From positions 124,001 to 188,000 of the forward strand of contig JACKBR010000002.1 of NCBI GenBank assembly GCA_020634495.1: a stretch of 64,000 nucleotides of DNA. The letters run 5' to 3'. The stretch comes from Ardenticatenaceae bacterium. GTDB lineage: Bacteria; Chloroflexota; Anaerolineae; Promineifilales; Promineifilaceae. A model generated the notes under the pieces. The model saw only the letters and a program-made list of their open reading frames with translations. It made no database searches and had not been told where the DNA came from. Below are positions 55,076 to 63,608 of this stretch, piece after piece (the stretch's first letter is position 1; every line of letters starts with the position of its first letter). The translations under genes and the position numbers were made by a program.

Positions 55076-55655
55076 TGTTGTCGCCTCCATTTGCTTTGGG
55101 CCAGTCCAGATATAAAACGCGACTAAGCGTATAGTGGGCCTGACCAACCTCATCATATTGAATATAATGTCGTACTTTCAAGCGGGCTGTCTCTCCAGTT
55201 CCAGGCGGGGCATGAAGCAATCCTCGTGCCCCTTCTTGGAGCAAGGTGAACTCGTTCTTTTCGCTTATGTTTGTACCCCACAGGAGGTAATCTTCATCGT
55301 GGTAGTCATCTTTGCCAACGGCCGTATCCACCGCCGCCGTCACCACCCTGCCCTGGAACCCTGCCCCTGTGCGCCAAACCAGCAGTTCGCCTGCCTCACC
55401 AAAAAAGCGCAGTTGCTGCACAGTTTTTGCTCGTAAGGACACCGCTACTTCAGAAAACGCTTCACTTGAGAGCGCCAATGTGTTACCTACCAGAAGCCCC
55501 CAGATGACGCCATCATCGGCGTGAAGCAGCAGCGTCATTTCTGATGACTCGATGCCATTGTTCGCCGCTGTCTGGTTCAGCCATTGGCCCCAAACGGCCG
55601 TGTCTGACCCATCTGGCAGCGTGACAGATGTTAGCTTTTCATACAATTTGCTCAT
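55065..55655 (-). CDS. csx19: Csx19 (TIGR03984), III-D subunit
   Basis: This protein is 196 aa from ATG 55655, which overlaps the preceding stop as ATGA and has GGAGG upstream. LLLHADDGVIWGLLVG, then QQLRFFGEAGELLVWR, then YLLWGTNISEKNEFTLLQEG and KVRHYIQYDEVGQAH are the family pattern. Csx19 is found with III-D gene sets and belongs to the complex in III-Dv systems. Its exact task is not well defined. It is a strong marker for III-D. Confidence 0.9.
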   Translation of the reverse strand: MSKLYEKLTSVTLPDGSDTAVWGQWLNQTAANNGIESSEMTLLLHADDGVIWGLLVGNTLALSSEAFSEVAVSLRAKTVQQLRFFGEAGELLVWRTGAGFQGRVVTAAVDTAVGKDDYHDEDYLLWGTNISEKNEFTLLQEGARGLLHAPPGTGETARLKVRHYIQYDEVGQAHYTLSRVLYLDWPKANGGDNNGS

Positions 55656-57145
55656 GCCGATACCTCCAATACATTTAGCGCATTCACACAATCTTCAAGC
55701 GCTTGTGCGCCACCGTCGGGGAAGGTTAGATTTCCATCTTTGTTTGTGTGAATGGTGATGGAACGGCCGTTTAGCATTAACTTGACCTCTTGCCCTTCTA
55801 GCCGTCCTCGCCCGACACTCCGTTCACCGCCCAAGGGCAAATCGCCAGTCCATAAATCTTTCAGCACCAGCAACAACAAGCCGACCTCCGCTTGAAACCA
55901 TTCATCGTCCATTTGCGCCAATTTCCGCAGTGATAAATTCACTTTAACTGTTGTTGGCTCCTCAGTGCGGGCAAAAAGCGGTTGCTGGCTAAAGAGCGCT
56001 CCTGGGTAAGCCCCACCGGTAAAGCGATCAATTTTCACCCGATTTTGCACCAGGTTTGCGATGGGATTTTCCACAACGGACTCTTGCACCAGCAGGCGGC
56101 TGCCGCTGGCATTGTCAGGATCGTTTTCATCATGCCAACCAAAGATCCCCCTGATAAGTTCGTCCCCAGCCGCACCCTTGAGCGTGCGGGCAATACGGCC
56201 AGCGCGGGCGCGAATGCTGCCCGCCAGACTGGTGCCGGAAAGGGCGGCCTCTCCAGCGGCATTTTTCAAATGCACCATATCCGGTGCATCCGCTTTGCCG
56301 GAGTCAGCCCGGATGAGCAAGGAACTGGCTAATTTGAAAGTAGCCTTCATCTGGAAGAACTCACGGGCGTCTGTGCCTTCAAATTGAACTTTTAGCTCTT
56401 GGGCTATGTTTGGCATGAAGTCGGTGGCTTTTACTGCGTCTGGCATCTGGTAGTTTAGCCATTTAACAACTTTCGCCACGTCATTCATGGCAAATCGTTC
56501 GACGTGCCAGCCCATTACTTGGCAACGGCCGTAGCCGCGCCGCTTTCTCATCCCCAGATGAATATCTCCCTGCTCTAGCCCCTGCAAAGCCCTTACCAGC
56601 CAGGGTAGGGTCTCCTGGTTTTCTTCTGTTAGCCACAACTCAAAATGAAGCGGAAAAACCGTGCCTGCGGCCAGTAGTTCAATGTCGTATTTTGCGCCGT
56701 CCTTGGCTGTGCGCGTGTCAGCGTCCAAAGCCACACCATCCCGTATCTCGATAGGATTCTTCTTTGGCAGAACACCGATGGCATCATCAACCATTAGCCA
56801 GCTTTCGATACTAGCAACAGGCTTGTTTTCCTTCTTGGCATCAGCTACATCCTCGCCTACGTAGCCAAAAAGCTGCTCAACAAAGTGCTTGCCTTTGGCA
56901 TCTTCGCCCACACCATAGCCCAATTCCACCTCACGCATGTAGTTGCGCAACGCGCCGGTGATTGAGGTACCGGTGAGCAATGGTGCGCCCGATACTTCAT
57001 CCCGCAGCAGCCCAATGTCGGTCACGCCACTGGTATCGCCATTGCCCAAATGTGTGGGGCTTTGTAATACCAACTTGCCGCTGATAAAAATGCGTTCACG
57101 TACCTGACGGCTTTGTTTCCACTTTGTTTTCTCGATCTGGGTCAT
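55652..57145 (-). CDS. Double Cas7 RAMP subunit (Cas7-2x)
   Basis: This 497-aa protein contains two RAMP domains in one chain. The first starts with ISGKLVLQSPTHLGNGDTSG, then TGTSITGALRNYMR, and ends in GMRKRRGYGRCQVMG. The second has SSLLIRADSGKADAPDMVHL, then GTSLAGSIRARAGRIA, then GGERSVGRGRLEGQ. Each has the RAMP Gly-rich loop. A double Cas7 is known in III-D effectors and lengthens the RNA-binding backbone. Start and end overlap csx10 and csx19 by 4 bp each, showing tight coupling. An Asp-rich loop at about 45-50 or 305-312 may be the RNA-cleaving site. Confidence 0.85.
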   Translation of the reverse strand: MTQIEKTKWKQSRQVRERIFISGKLVLQSPTHLGNGDTSGVTDIGLLRDEVSGAPLLTGTSITGALRNYMREVELGYGVGEDAKGKHFVEQLFGYVGEDVADAKKENKPVASIESWLMVDDAIGVLPKKNPIEIRDGVALDADTRTAKDGAKYDIELLAAGTVFPLHFELWLTEENQETLPWLVRALQGLEQGDIHLGMRKRRGYGRCQVMGWHVERFAMNDVAKVVKWLNYQMPDAVKATDFMPNIAQELKVQFEGTDAREFFQMKATFKLASSLLIRADSGKADAPDMVHLKNAAGEAALSGTSLAGSIRARAGRIARTLKGAAGDELIRGIFGWHDENDPDNASGSRLLVQESVVENPIANLVQNRVKIDRFTGGAYPGALFSQQPLFARTEEPTTVKVNLSLRKLAQMDDEWFQAEVGLLLLVLKDLWTGDLPLGGERSVGRGRLEGQEVKLMLNGRSITIHTNKDGNLTFPDGGAQALEDCVNALNVLEVSA

Positions 57146-58749
57146 TGTCCACCCTCCTGGTTGCCGTTTCCATTTTCTGCTTTCTTTTGCTCAACAGCCA
57201 ATTTCATGACGCCGTCAATCAAACGTGCCCGAAATTCAATAACAAGCTCTTTGGGCACCGTCGCCTCGATTCTGGCTACTTGTGGCAAGCGGTCTTTGAT
57301 TTTAAACAAGGTTTGGAACTGTTCTTCGTTAAAATTGCTTTGGGTTCTTATCCATTCAAACAGATCATCGCCGTCTACTTTGGCACCTTGCCATTGGCTG
57401 CGCGAGCCCTTCAAGCTGTCCAGATGGGCTTTAATAACCTCCAGATTTTGCTGCGCCAGCGCATGTCGTGCCGCCAAGCGCACACGGGAAAGCTGCGTCG
57501 CAGAGGGCAACCTGGTTTTGGTTAACTTTTGCCCTTTTTGATGGACTAATTCTGCCAATTTGGTTTCTAATTGCTGCCGCAGGCGACGCTTTGCCATTTG
57601 TTGGGCTAGTTCAAGGCCGTACCCTTCTACATGATGCTTTACCTCGGACACAGTCTTTTCGCCCTCTTTTTCTCTGTCTGGTTTCAGTTGAAAACGTTGA
57701 CGGTCAGCTTTTGTGTGCCAGTTAAGAGCAATTCGGCCAAACCCTTCTGCTGTCCGCTCCCCTACCCCAGTATCAACCAGGTTTTTAAGTGCGGTCTCAG
57801 CGACGTTACTCTTACGTGTATCAATGCGGAAAACGCTGCCTGCTTTGATGGCCCAGCTTTGCTGCAGCGGCAGCCCCCACTTCTGGTTAAAGCCACCGAC
57901 AACGCGGACTTCCTGAAAACCAATAAGGTGTTCTGCGTCAACGCCCAGAGCGTCTGCCATCGCTGCGGTTACCTGACCACTGTCACTTCGCACAATCAGA
58001 TCGCTTAGGCAGGTCACAATATGCACTTCATCTCTGGCCGATTCGGCTGTGTACTCTTGCCAATTGGGAATTGGTTCAGATACCTCACTTACTTTAACCA
58101 GGCCGTAGCCACCTGTTGAGGATCCCCCTAACGCCAACGAAACATCTTCCAGCCACTCCCGAATATCGGTTAACTCTACGCCATCGTCGGCTAGAATGAC
58201 GCCTTGAAATTGCTGTCCTGGAGCCAACGCTTCATACCGATACATCTGGCTGACGCCCTCTTTCTTTTTACCGGGTTCATCTGTTGTGTTATGAACCGTA
58301 ACGTGGTAGTCAGGTTCAGCTATCAATGGCTTGGCATCTATCATTTCGACAAACGCGCCACCCCCTGGCGCTTTGGGATTATCCAGAGCTTTCTCGCGCT
58401 TCCAGTTGGGTTTCACAGCAAAATCGGCAATGGTCACATCTTCATCATCAATCTTGCTTTTCTCTACGAACCAGGAGAGCGGTTTGGGCAGCAACCGCAG
58501 CTTCCGGCCTGCATCGTAAAGGTAGGCGTTCAGGTAGCGTACCGTGCCGTCGAGGAAGAGGGTACGGCCGTAATTATCCGCAGGTAAATCAAGATCGGAA
58601 CGGCCGTTCAAATAGTTGCGAATCAGGGCGCCACGAATCATGCTGCCCGGCACAAACGGATAGCTGATGCCGCTATTGGGCTCATTGTTATTGACCTGCG
58701 TTGCCAAAAATGGCTCCTCCAGCGTCAGAACAAAGGTTATCGCTTTCAT
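57142..58749 (-). CDS. csx10: Csx10 (Cas5-like RAMP) with helical C-terminal extension
   Basis: This 535-aa protein matches Csx10, the III-D Cas5 that holds the crRNA 5' tag: SYPFVPGSMIRGALIRNYLN, GGSSTGGYGLVKV and GVGERTAEGFGRIALNW. From about residue 372 the chain becomes strongly helical (GLELAQQMAKRRLRQQLETK) to the end, which standard Csx10 lacks in my knowledge. No separate cas11/csm2 gene exists in the locus, so this tail may serve as a Cas11 small subunit. It overlaps neighbours by 4 bp on both sides. Confidence 0.85.
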   Translation of the reverse strand: MKAITFVLTLEEPFLATQVNNNEPNSGISYPFVPGSMIRGALIRNYLNGRSDLDLPADNYGRTLFLDGTVRYLNAYLYDAGRKLRLLPKPLSWFVEKSKIDDEDVTIADFAVKPNWKREKALDNPKAPGGGAFVEMIDAKPLIAEPDYHVTVHNTTDEPGKKKEGVSQMYRYEALAPGQQFQGVILADDGVELTDIREWLEDVSLALGGSSTGGYGLVKVSEVSEPIPNWQEYTAESARDEVHIVTCLSDLIVRSDSGQVTAAMADALGVDAEHLIGFQEVRVVGGFNQKWGLPLQQSWAIKAGSVFRIDTRKSNVAETALKNLVDTGVGERTAEGFGRIALNWHTKADRQRFQLKPDREKEGEKTVSEVKHHVEGYGLELAQQMAKRRLRQQLETKLAELVHQKGQKLTKTRLPSATQLSRVRLAARHALAQQNLEVIKAHLDSLKGSRSQWQGAKVDGDDLFEWIRTQSNFNEEQFQTLFKIKDRLPQVARIEATVPKELVIEFRARLIDGVMKLAVEQKKAENGNGNQEGGQ

Positions 58750-59417
58750 GCAGGCACCTCCTGTTTGAATTTGTTTTCCAGGGAAATATCCACGAGCATT
58801 GCTTTAGCCTCATCTGAATAAAGTAAGCAAGAGACCCGCCCCATGCCCCGATTTCGGTTGGTGCCGATACGTCGCAACCCTTTGACACAGGCGTAAAGAA
58901 GTGCCAGCTCGTCGTCCGTTGGCGTAGTCAGGAAATCGAGCCGAGCCGTAAAAATGGTATCCCTCAAAACCACGCGAATCGTGCGCAAGGTTTGATCGAG
59001 CGGTGTCCCTCTTTCTGCGTCCATCGCCGTCTGCCGCCGCATGACGGTGATAGCTTCAAGCACGTCTTCGCGGGTTAACTGTTTGTTGGCAATATCTTCG
59101 GCAATAGCTTGGCGCAAATCGTCCGGTAAGAAAGCTCCGCCCACATGCAACTTCCCGCGTGCTGAACGTTTGCTGCCGGGTTGACCAAATATACTTTGGG
59201 CCACTTTGTCCCAACTGCCTAATGCCTGGCTTTGGTCCAAGGCGTAAAGAATCTCACCGCAGGTAGCGGTGAGCAGCCCCTTTAGGGTTTTGCCGCCCAA
59301 AAAAGGCAGGCCAGATGGTTCATGTTGCACCTCGGCATTGACGAGACCGGCAACGCCATCTCCCCGGCCAAGCGCAGAATCGCTTTCTAGTTTTATTTTT
59401 AGCCAGTAGCTTGTCAT
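58746..59417 (-). CDS. Cas7 RAMP subunit (Csm3-like)
   Basis: This 223-aa RAMP protein has IKLESDSALGRGDGVAGLVN, then PFLGGKTLKGLLTATCGEIL, then LRRIGTNRNRGMGRVSCLL (Gly-rich loop). It is the basic Cas7 backbone subunit; Asp19 in the GRGDG segment is a candidate for target RNA cleavage. It overlaps cas10 and csx10 by 4 bp each. Confidence 0.87.
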   Translation of the reverse strand: MTSYWLKIKLESDSALGRGDGVAGLVNAEVQHEPSGLPFLGGKTLKGLLTATCGEILYALDQSQALGSWDKVAQSIFGQPGSKRSARGKLHVGGAFLPDDLRQAIAEDIANKQLTREDVLEAITVMRRQTAMDAERGTPLDQTLRTIRVVLRDTIFTARLDFLTTPTDDELALLYACVKGLRRIGTNRNRGMGRVSCLLYSDEAKAMLVDISLENKFKQEVPA

Positions 59418-61159
59418 TGGGCAGGCTCCTTTTTCCGGTCGAGAGATACAAAGAAGTCAATCGCTTCGATGGCGTCGAAGTAACCGCATTGGTTGTCTTG
59501 CCAGCCTAGTTTCTCCATATCTTTTAGGCCATCAATGGATGGTAGATCGTTTACCTGGTTGTGGTTGGCAATAAAGAGCTGTACGGCCGTTTCCCCCTGC
59601 CGCAGCGCATCCCTTAACGCCAGTACCTTATTACGCATTCCTTTCCACTCACTCTTCTGAAATTCTTTCATGAGTGCGGTGAATATGTCCCAAGTGCGCC
59701 AGGTAGCAGGATTTTCTTCCAGTGTAACCGGGCGCATTAGCATGGAACGCTTAGGTGCGTTGTTATCTCGGTATTCCCGGTCTCGAATTTCCTTGAGTTC
59801 ATACATCTTGCCGGTGGTGGCAAAGTGCCAATCCATAACGGTGGCACTTTGTTGTCCGCTGGCTTTTAGATCAATGATGGCCTTTTTGGCCTGTGCTGCC
59901 AGGGCCTCAGCTAAATCGTAGGCGCGGGAGAAGGGGTAATGGGTTTTGACAACAGCAATCCCGGCCCGCGCATAGACTCGGTCACCTTCAATTTCTTCCC
60001 CTGCATGGTCTTCTTCACAGAATGCGTTGAGATAATAAGCGGCTAAATCCAGACCTAAACGGCCGTCGCATACAAACGTGATATCGTCACCACCAAAAAC
60101 AATAGGCCGAAAAGGTAAAAGTGGTGATCCGCCTTTTGTTTTTGGAATTCTAACAACACCGCCAAACACACTGTCCATTGTCCAGTTTTTATCATTTGGC
60201 AAGCTGTCAAAAATATACTGTACGGTTTTCTCAAGAGCTCGTTTAGCGCGTTTTCTAACACCTAAAGAAAATTGGCGAAGGTCTTCAATATAAGCATCGT
60301 TTTTGTCTGGTGAATTGTGTTTATTCCTTATCAATTCAAACCGCTTTCCCATCTGATTGCCATCGGCGTGAACGACAGCGATGTAGCTGGATTCTCCTGG
60401 CTCTCCTAATTCACTAAAATCATAAATAAAGCCAAAATCACGCCCTTGAATTTTTTGTTGGCGAACCTTGGGCAATACGTTATGCAACCGTTCATTGCCG
60501 ATGCTTTCTGCTTCGAGTTTTGCTTTAACCTCATTGGAAATCAATCGCGCCGGGTAATCTTTGCCCATCCTTTTAATTTTTCTGGCGGCAGCTTCCCCAA
60601 CAACCTTTTCATCATTGTCATAGCCAACGGCAGGCAAGCCCGTGTAAACGCATTCGGCGGTTACGCTTTGCCCTAGCAGCGGTGCAGAAATGACGTGATC
60701 CCGCTTGCGGTGTGCTAATTCTCCCCGCAAAGCGTGGTGCTCGTCAGCCAACACTTTGGCATCCTCTGCTTTGTGGTCATGCTCATAGGCTTTGTGGGCC
60801 GCAACAAGTTTGAGGCCGGGCGCTTCTTTCAGTAATTTTCGGGACAACGTTTTTACAAACGCCACTGCTTTTTCCATAGTATGAAATAGCAGCATGGCAT
60901 TGCCCCCCCCTGCGTATATCACTTCGGCTTGGATTTCGTCAAAAGATCTATTATTGTCATACTGAATACCTGGCCCATAATCAGGTTGGTTTTCATCCCA
61001 AAATGCGTTGGTCTGGTTGCCTAAAATGTCCACAATATATTTTGTTGTTGCGCGGGCGACCAGCTCAGAGGCACCGATGTTCTGCGCCAATTGGTTGCTG
61101 CCAAAGATGTAGGATTGAATTCCCGTCACTTCCAGCAGCGTCAATATTCGTTCTGCCAT
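59414..61159 (-). CDS. cas10: Cas10, HD-less, with intact GGDD cyclase motif
   Basis: This protein is 581 aa from ATG 61159, which has AGGAG 6 nt upstream; the GTG at 61162 is less likely. Palm 1 appears at about residues 5-115 and has YAGGGNAMLLF. Palm 2 carries AVVHADGNQMGK and the catalytic FGGDDITFV (Asp358, Asp359). There is no N-terminal HD nuclease domain; the chain starts directly with LTLLEVTGIQSYIFGSNQL, which is typical of a Palm domain. The enzyme therefore should make cyclic oligoadenylate on RNA binding but not cut DNA. It is the first gene of the effector operon; its promoter lies in 61160-61365. Confidence 0.93.
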   Translation of the reverse strand: MAERILTLLEVTGIQSYIFGSNQLAQNIGASELVARATTKYIVDILGNQTNAFWDENQPDYGPGIQYDNNRSFDEIQAEVIYAGGGNAMLLFHTMEKAVAFVKTLSRKLLKEAPGLKLVAAHKAYEHDHKAEDAKVLADEHHALRGELAHRKRDHVISAPLLGQSVTAECVYTGLPAVGYDNDEKVVGEAAARKIKRMGKDYPARLISNEVKAKLEAESIGNERLHNVLPKVRQQKIQGRDFGFIYDFSELGEPGESSYIAVVHADGNQMGKRFELIRNKHNSPDKNDAYIEDLRQFSLGVRKRAKRALEKTVQYIFDSLPNDKNWTMDSVFGGVVRIPKTKGGSPLLPFRPIVFGGDDITFVCDGRLGLDLAAYYLNAFCEEDHAGEEIEGDRVYARAGIAVVKTHYPFSRAYDLAEALAAQAKKAIIDLKASGQQSATVMDWHFATTGKMYELKEIRDREYRDNNAPKRSMLMRPVTLEENPATWRTWDIFTALMKEFQKSEWKGMRNKVLALRDALRQGETAVQLFIANHNQVNDLPSIDGLKDMEKLGWQDNQCGYFDAIEAIDFFVSLDRKKEPAQ

Positions 61160-61335
61160 CACACTCTCCTTAATACCATAGGGGTTTCCAAACTTGGCCC
61201 CTCTTTACGCTTGCACAATCCATTAATCCAGAGTCAAACTACATTGTTTCTGATTGGATTACATCAGAATTTGTTCTTAACCGACTGGGAACTACTTCCG
61301 ACAAACCAGCTACCAATCTTGTACATAGGAGTAAA

Positions 61336-61369
61336 ATGAGCATGGAAAATCAGGTAATCGCATGCTCAT
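61336..61369 (-). promoter_or_regulatory. Perfect 9-bp inverted repeat between CARF-HTH and cas10 genes
   Basis: ATGAGCATG (61336-61344) and CATGCTCAT (61361-61369) flank 16 nt and overlap the last bases of the CARF-HTH gene. Read on the minus strand TTTTA follows, so it could be a weak terminator, or an operator upstream of the cas10 operon. Confidence 0.5.
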
Positions 61370-62265
61370 CCATTATCAAACACCATACTTTTTGCGTTAG
61401 GAAATTGACTAAACTTTTCTACCAGAAAATAATAATTCAGGTGTGAATCCGGCTGCAATTCCCAAGCGTTGCGACATTCGGCCAAGATTACTGTTTTATG
61501 GGAATCAACAGTCTTGATTGAAATGTGGAGCCTGTCGGCAACTTCTTGCCTGGTAAGGCCGCGCGCCAGCAAGGCCAGGGTCTGCCTTTGCCTGTTTGTG
61601 AGCTGTTCCCACACGATAGCACAGCGGCGCTGTTCTGCGGCATCAAATACCCCACGTGGACCAGCCAGCACATCTCCTTCTAACGGCCGTGCCATTTGCC
61701 GAAGCCCCGGAAAGTAGCTGCCCCAAGGCATCATAGGTACCCGAATGAGTCGAAACTCTTTGACGCTTTGGGGCATGTGCATCAGGCTGCCTTCATTTGC
61801 TTCTTGGCGAATTTCATCGGGGGTATACATATGCCACAATACATCTTGATGGCCAAAATGGAGCATCGCGGCTGACAAAGTAAGCAGGCCCAGAATGCGA
61901 CGGCCACCGCTGATGCAAATGTGCAAGGTGCGGTGATGTGCTTTTAGCGATGCAATGAGGCTGTTGACCACTTCCCAAGTGGTGTCAGCATCACTTTCAT
62001 CGCGGATATCAAGGATGGCATGGTCGGTGAGGCAGATGGGGTGGAAGGTAAGCTGCAACGGCCGTAACCCATAATGCCCATTCACAAACTCAGCCTTCAC
62101 TTTCTGCACAGCGTGACGCATACGAGGATCATCTGTTTGCAGATAGAGTACAATTAACTCGGCAATAGGCTCTCCAGCGGCCAGCAGTGCATCGAGGGCA
62201 AACGTAACAACCTGTGGCTGTCCACCCAGAGTTGCAATCATTGTCGCGGTTTTTGCAGAGTCCAT
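61366..62265 (-). CDS. CARF-LuxR-type HTH regulator (NE0113-like CARF)
   Basis: This 299-aa protein starts at ATG 62265. Residues about 8-150 form a CARF domain of the Cas_NE0113/Csx-like type: ATLGGQPQVVTFALDALLAA and ICISGGRRILGLLTLSAAML (SGG at 119-121), then HMYTPDEIR. Residues about 219-270 are a GerE/LuxR helix-turn-helix (LTNRQRQTLALLARGLTRQE, then HISIKTVDSHK). The usual CARF regulators (Csa3) carry a winged HTH, so this pairing differs. It should read cyclic oligoadenylate and change transcription of the CRISPR operon or the divergent csx3. The 200-bp gap to cas10 holds an inverted repeat. No HEPN or nuclease part exists. Confidence 0.85.
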   Translation of the reverse strand: MDSAKTATMIATLGGQPQVVTFALDALLAAGEPIAELIVLYLQTDDPRMRHAVQKVKAEFVNGHYGLRPLQLTFHPICLTDHAILDIRDESDADTTWEVVNSLIASLKAHHRTLHICISGGRRILGLLTLSAAMLHFGHQDVLWHMYTPDEIRQEANEGSLMHMPQSVKEFRLIRVPMMPWGSYFPGLRQMARPLEGDVLAGPRGVFDAAEQRRCAIVWEQLTNRQRQTLALLARGLTRQEVADRLHISIKTVDSHKTVILAECRNAWELQPDSHLNYYFLVEKFSQFPNAKSMVFDNG

Positions 62266-62341
62266 GTATGCATTCCAAAATGATGATAGGGTTTGCGACC
62301 AACTGGTGAAATTATCTTATCGGAAAAAAGACAAAGGGGCA

Positions 62342-63556
62342 ATGATGAAAACTTCAAGCAATCAACCTGATACCTTTCCCGCTGTGATTGTTGGCGGCCC
62401 ACCACACTCTGGTAAATCGGTGCTTGTGTACAGCCTGACCCGCGCCTTGCGTGAGCGGCGGGCGCCGCATTACGTGCTGCGAGCCTGCCCGGATGGCGAA
62501 GGGGATTGGGCCAACGAGGCGGACCGAGCATTGGTGCAGGAGCTACGGGCCAAAGGTTCATTTACACAGTCGTTTGTTCGGGCTGTTGGGGGGCAGCTTC
62601 AGGCTCGCCATATTCCTTTGTTGGTGGATGTAGGTGGCAAGCCAAAACCGTGGCAAGAAGCTGTTTTTGCTCACTGCACCCATGCCATTCTGCTCATTGG
62701 GGAGCGTGCTGATGATCCCTTAGCTTTTGACCGTGATTTGGCTGAATGGCAAACTATTATGGAACGGCAGGGCGTTCCCGTTGTCGCGATTTTACGTTCT
62801 GACCTACACGGCCGTTCTGAATTACAACAAGCTACTCCCATCCTTAAAGGTACCATTGCCGGGTTGAATAGGGGAGAGACAGTAGCCGACGAACTTATCG
62901 CCGCGCTGGCAGATCGGCTCCAAACGCTCTTTACGCTTGATGAGGCATTGGTGACGGAGCTGCATTTAGAGCAAGCGCCGTGTGCCAACACGATCGTCCT
63001 GCCAGACATCCTGCAACAACTGAAGGCAACAAATGACGTTTGGCTACCAGAAATGTTAGCCGATATGGTCACAAGGGTAATGCCTCACACAGAAACGGCC
63101 GTTTACGGTCGCGCCCCTAACTGGGCATATAGCGCAATGGCCTACCATGCACTGCCGTCGGCTATTTGGCTGTTCGATGTGCGGTTAGGCTGGGTTCAGC
63201 CACCGCATTTGCCGTTACTGCTGCCACAGACACCTCTGGCAGCAGTTCAGACTGGCTGGCAGGTAGCCCTGCATTCGCATGATGACATTGATGTGCTTAA
63301 CATGGGCACAGATGCTCAAATTTTGTCCTGGGAAAATTCAGAAGGGCTGCCGCTTTACCAGCCGATGACCAATCGAGGCTTGGTGCTTATGGGGAAGATA
63401 CCGAACTGGCTGTTTATGGCTGCCACACGGCAGTTGGCCCCGCACACTACCTGGACGGCCGTTTACCAACCACAGTTAAAAGGTGCGGTCGTCGTAGCCA
63501 CAAACGATATGGCCATACCAATTGGCACAATAATTTCCCAAGAAAATTTCCTGTAA
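62342..63556 (+). CDS. csx3: P-loop NTPase-Csx3 fusion (cyclic oligoadenylate ring nuclease)
   Basis: This protein is 404 aa from ATG 62342 with AGGGG upstream. Residues 15-175 form a P-loop kinase-like domain (AVIVGGPPHSGKSVLVYSL), followed by a linker domain. The last 90 residues are Csx3: GKIPNWLFMAATRQLAPHTT and WTAVYQPQLKGAVVVATN, with the His of LAPHTT as the likely active residue. Csx3 degrades cA4 and works as an off-switch or membrane-independent ring nuclease; fusions to AAA-like domains are known in cyanobacteria. It is divergent from the CARF-HTH gene, sharing a 76-bp promoter region, and ends 52 bp before the array. Confidence 0.85.
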   Translation: MMKTSSNQPDTFPAVIVGGPPHSGKSVLVYSLTRALRERRAPHYVLRACPDGEGDWANEADRALVQELRAKGSFTQSFVRAVGGQLQARHIPLLVDVGGKPKPWQEAVFAHCTHAILLIGERADDPLAFDRDLAEWQTIMERQGVPVVAILRSDLHGRSELQQATPILKGTIAGLNRGETVADELIAALADRLQTLFTLDEALVTELHLEQAPCANTIVLPDILQQLKATNDVWLPEMLADMVTRVMPHTETAVYGRAPNWAYSAMAYHALPSAIWLFDVRLGWVQPPHLPLLLPQTPLAAVQTGWQVALHSHDDIDVLNMGTDAQILSWENSEGLPLYQPMTNRGLVLMGKIPNWLFMAATRQLAPHTTWTAVYQPQLKGAVVVATNDMAIPIGTIISQENFL

Positions 63557-63577
63557 ACAAGCCACCTCAAGAAAACA

Positions 63578-63606
63578 AAAAGCAGCCATTGTCAGGCTGC
63601 TTTTTT
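63578..63606. terminator. Rho-independent terminator after csx3
   Basis: AAAAGCAGCC pairs with GGCTGCTTTT around a 7-nt loop; the six T bases on the plus strand end csx3. The A-run on the other side may also stop transcripts leaving the CRISPR array toward lower coordinates. Confidence 0.88.
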
Positions 63607-63608
63607 GA

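Noticed and set aside
62238..62561. Minus-strand 107-codon ORF overlapping csx3 and CARF-HTH starts
   Set aside because: It is antisense to the P-loop domain of csx3 and has low-complexity Pro/Ala/Arg content.
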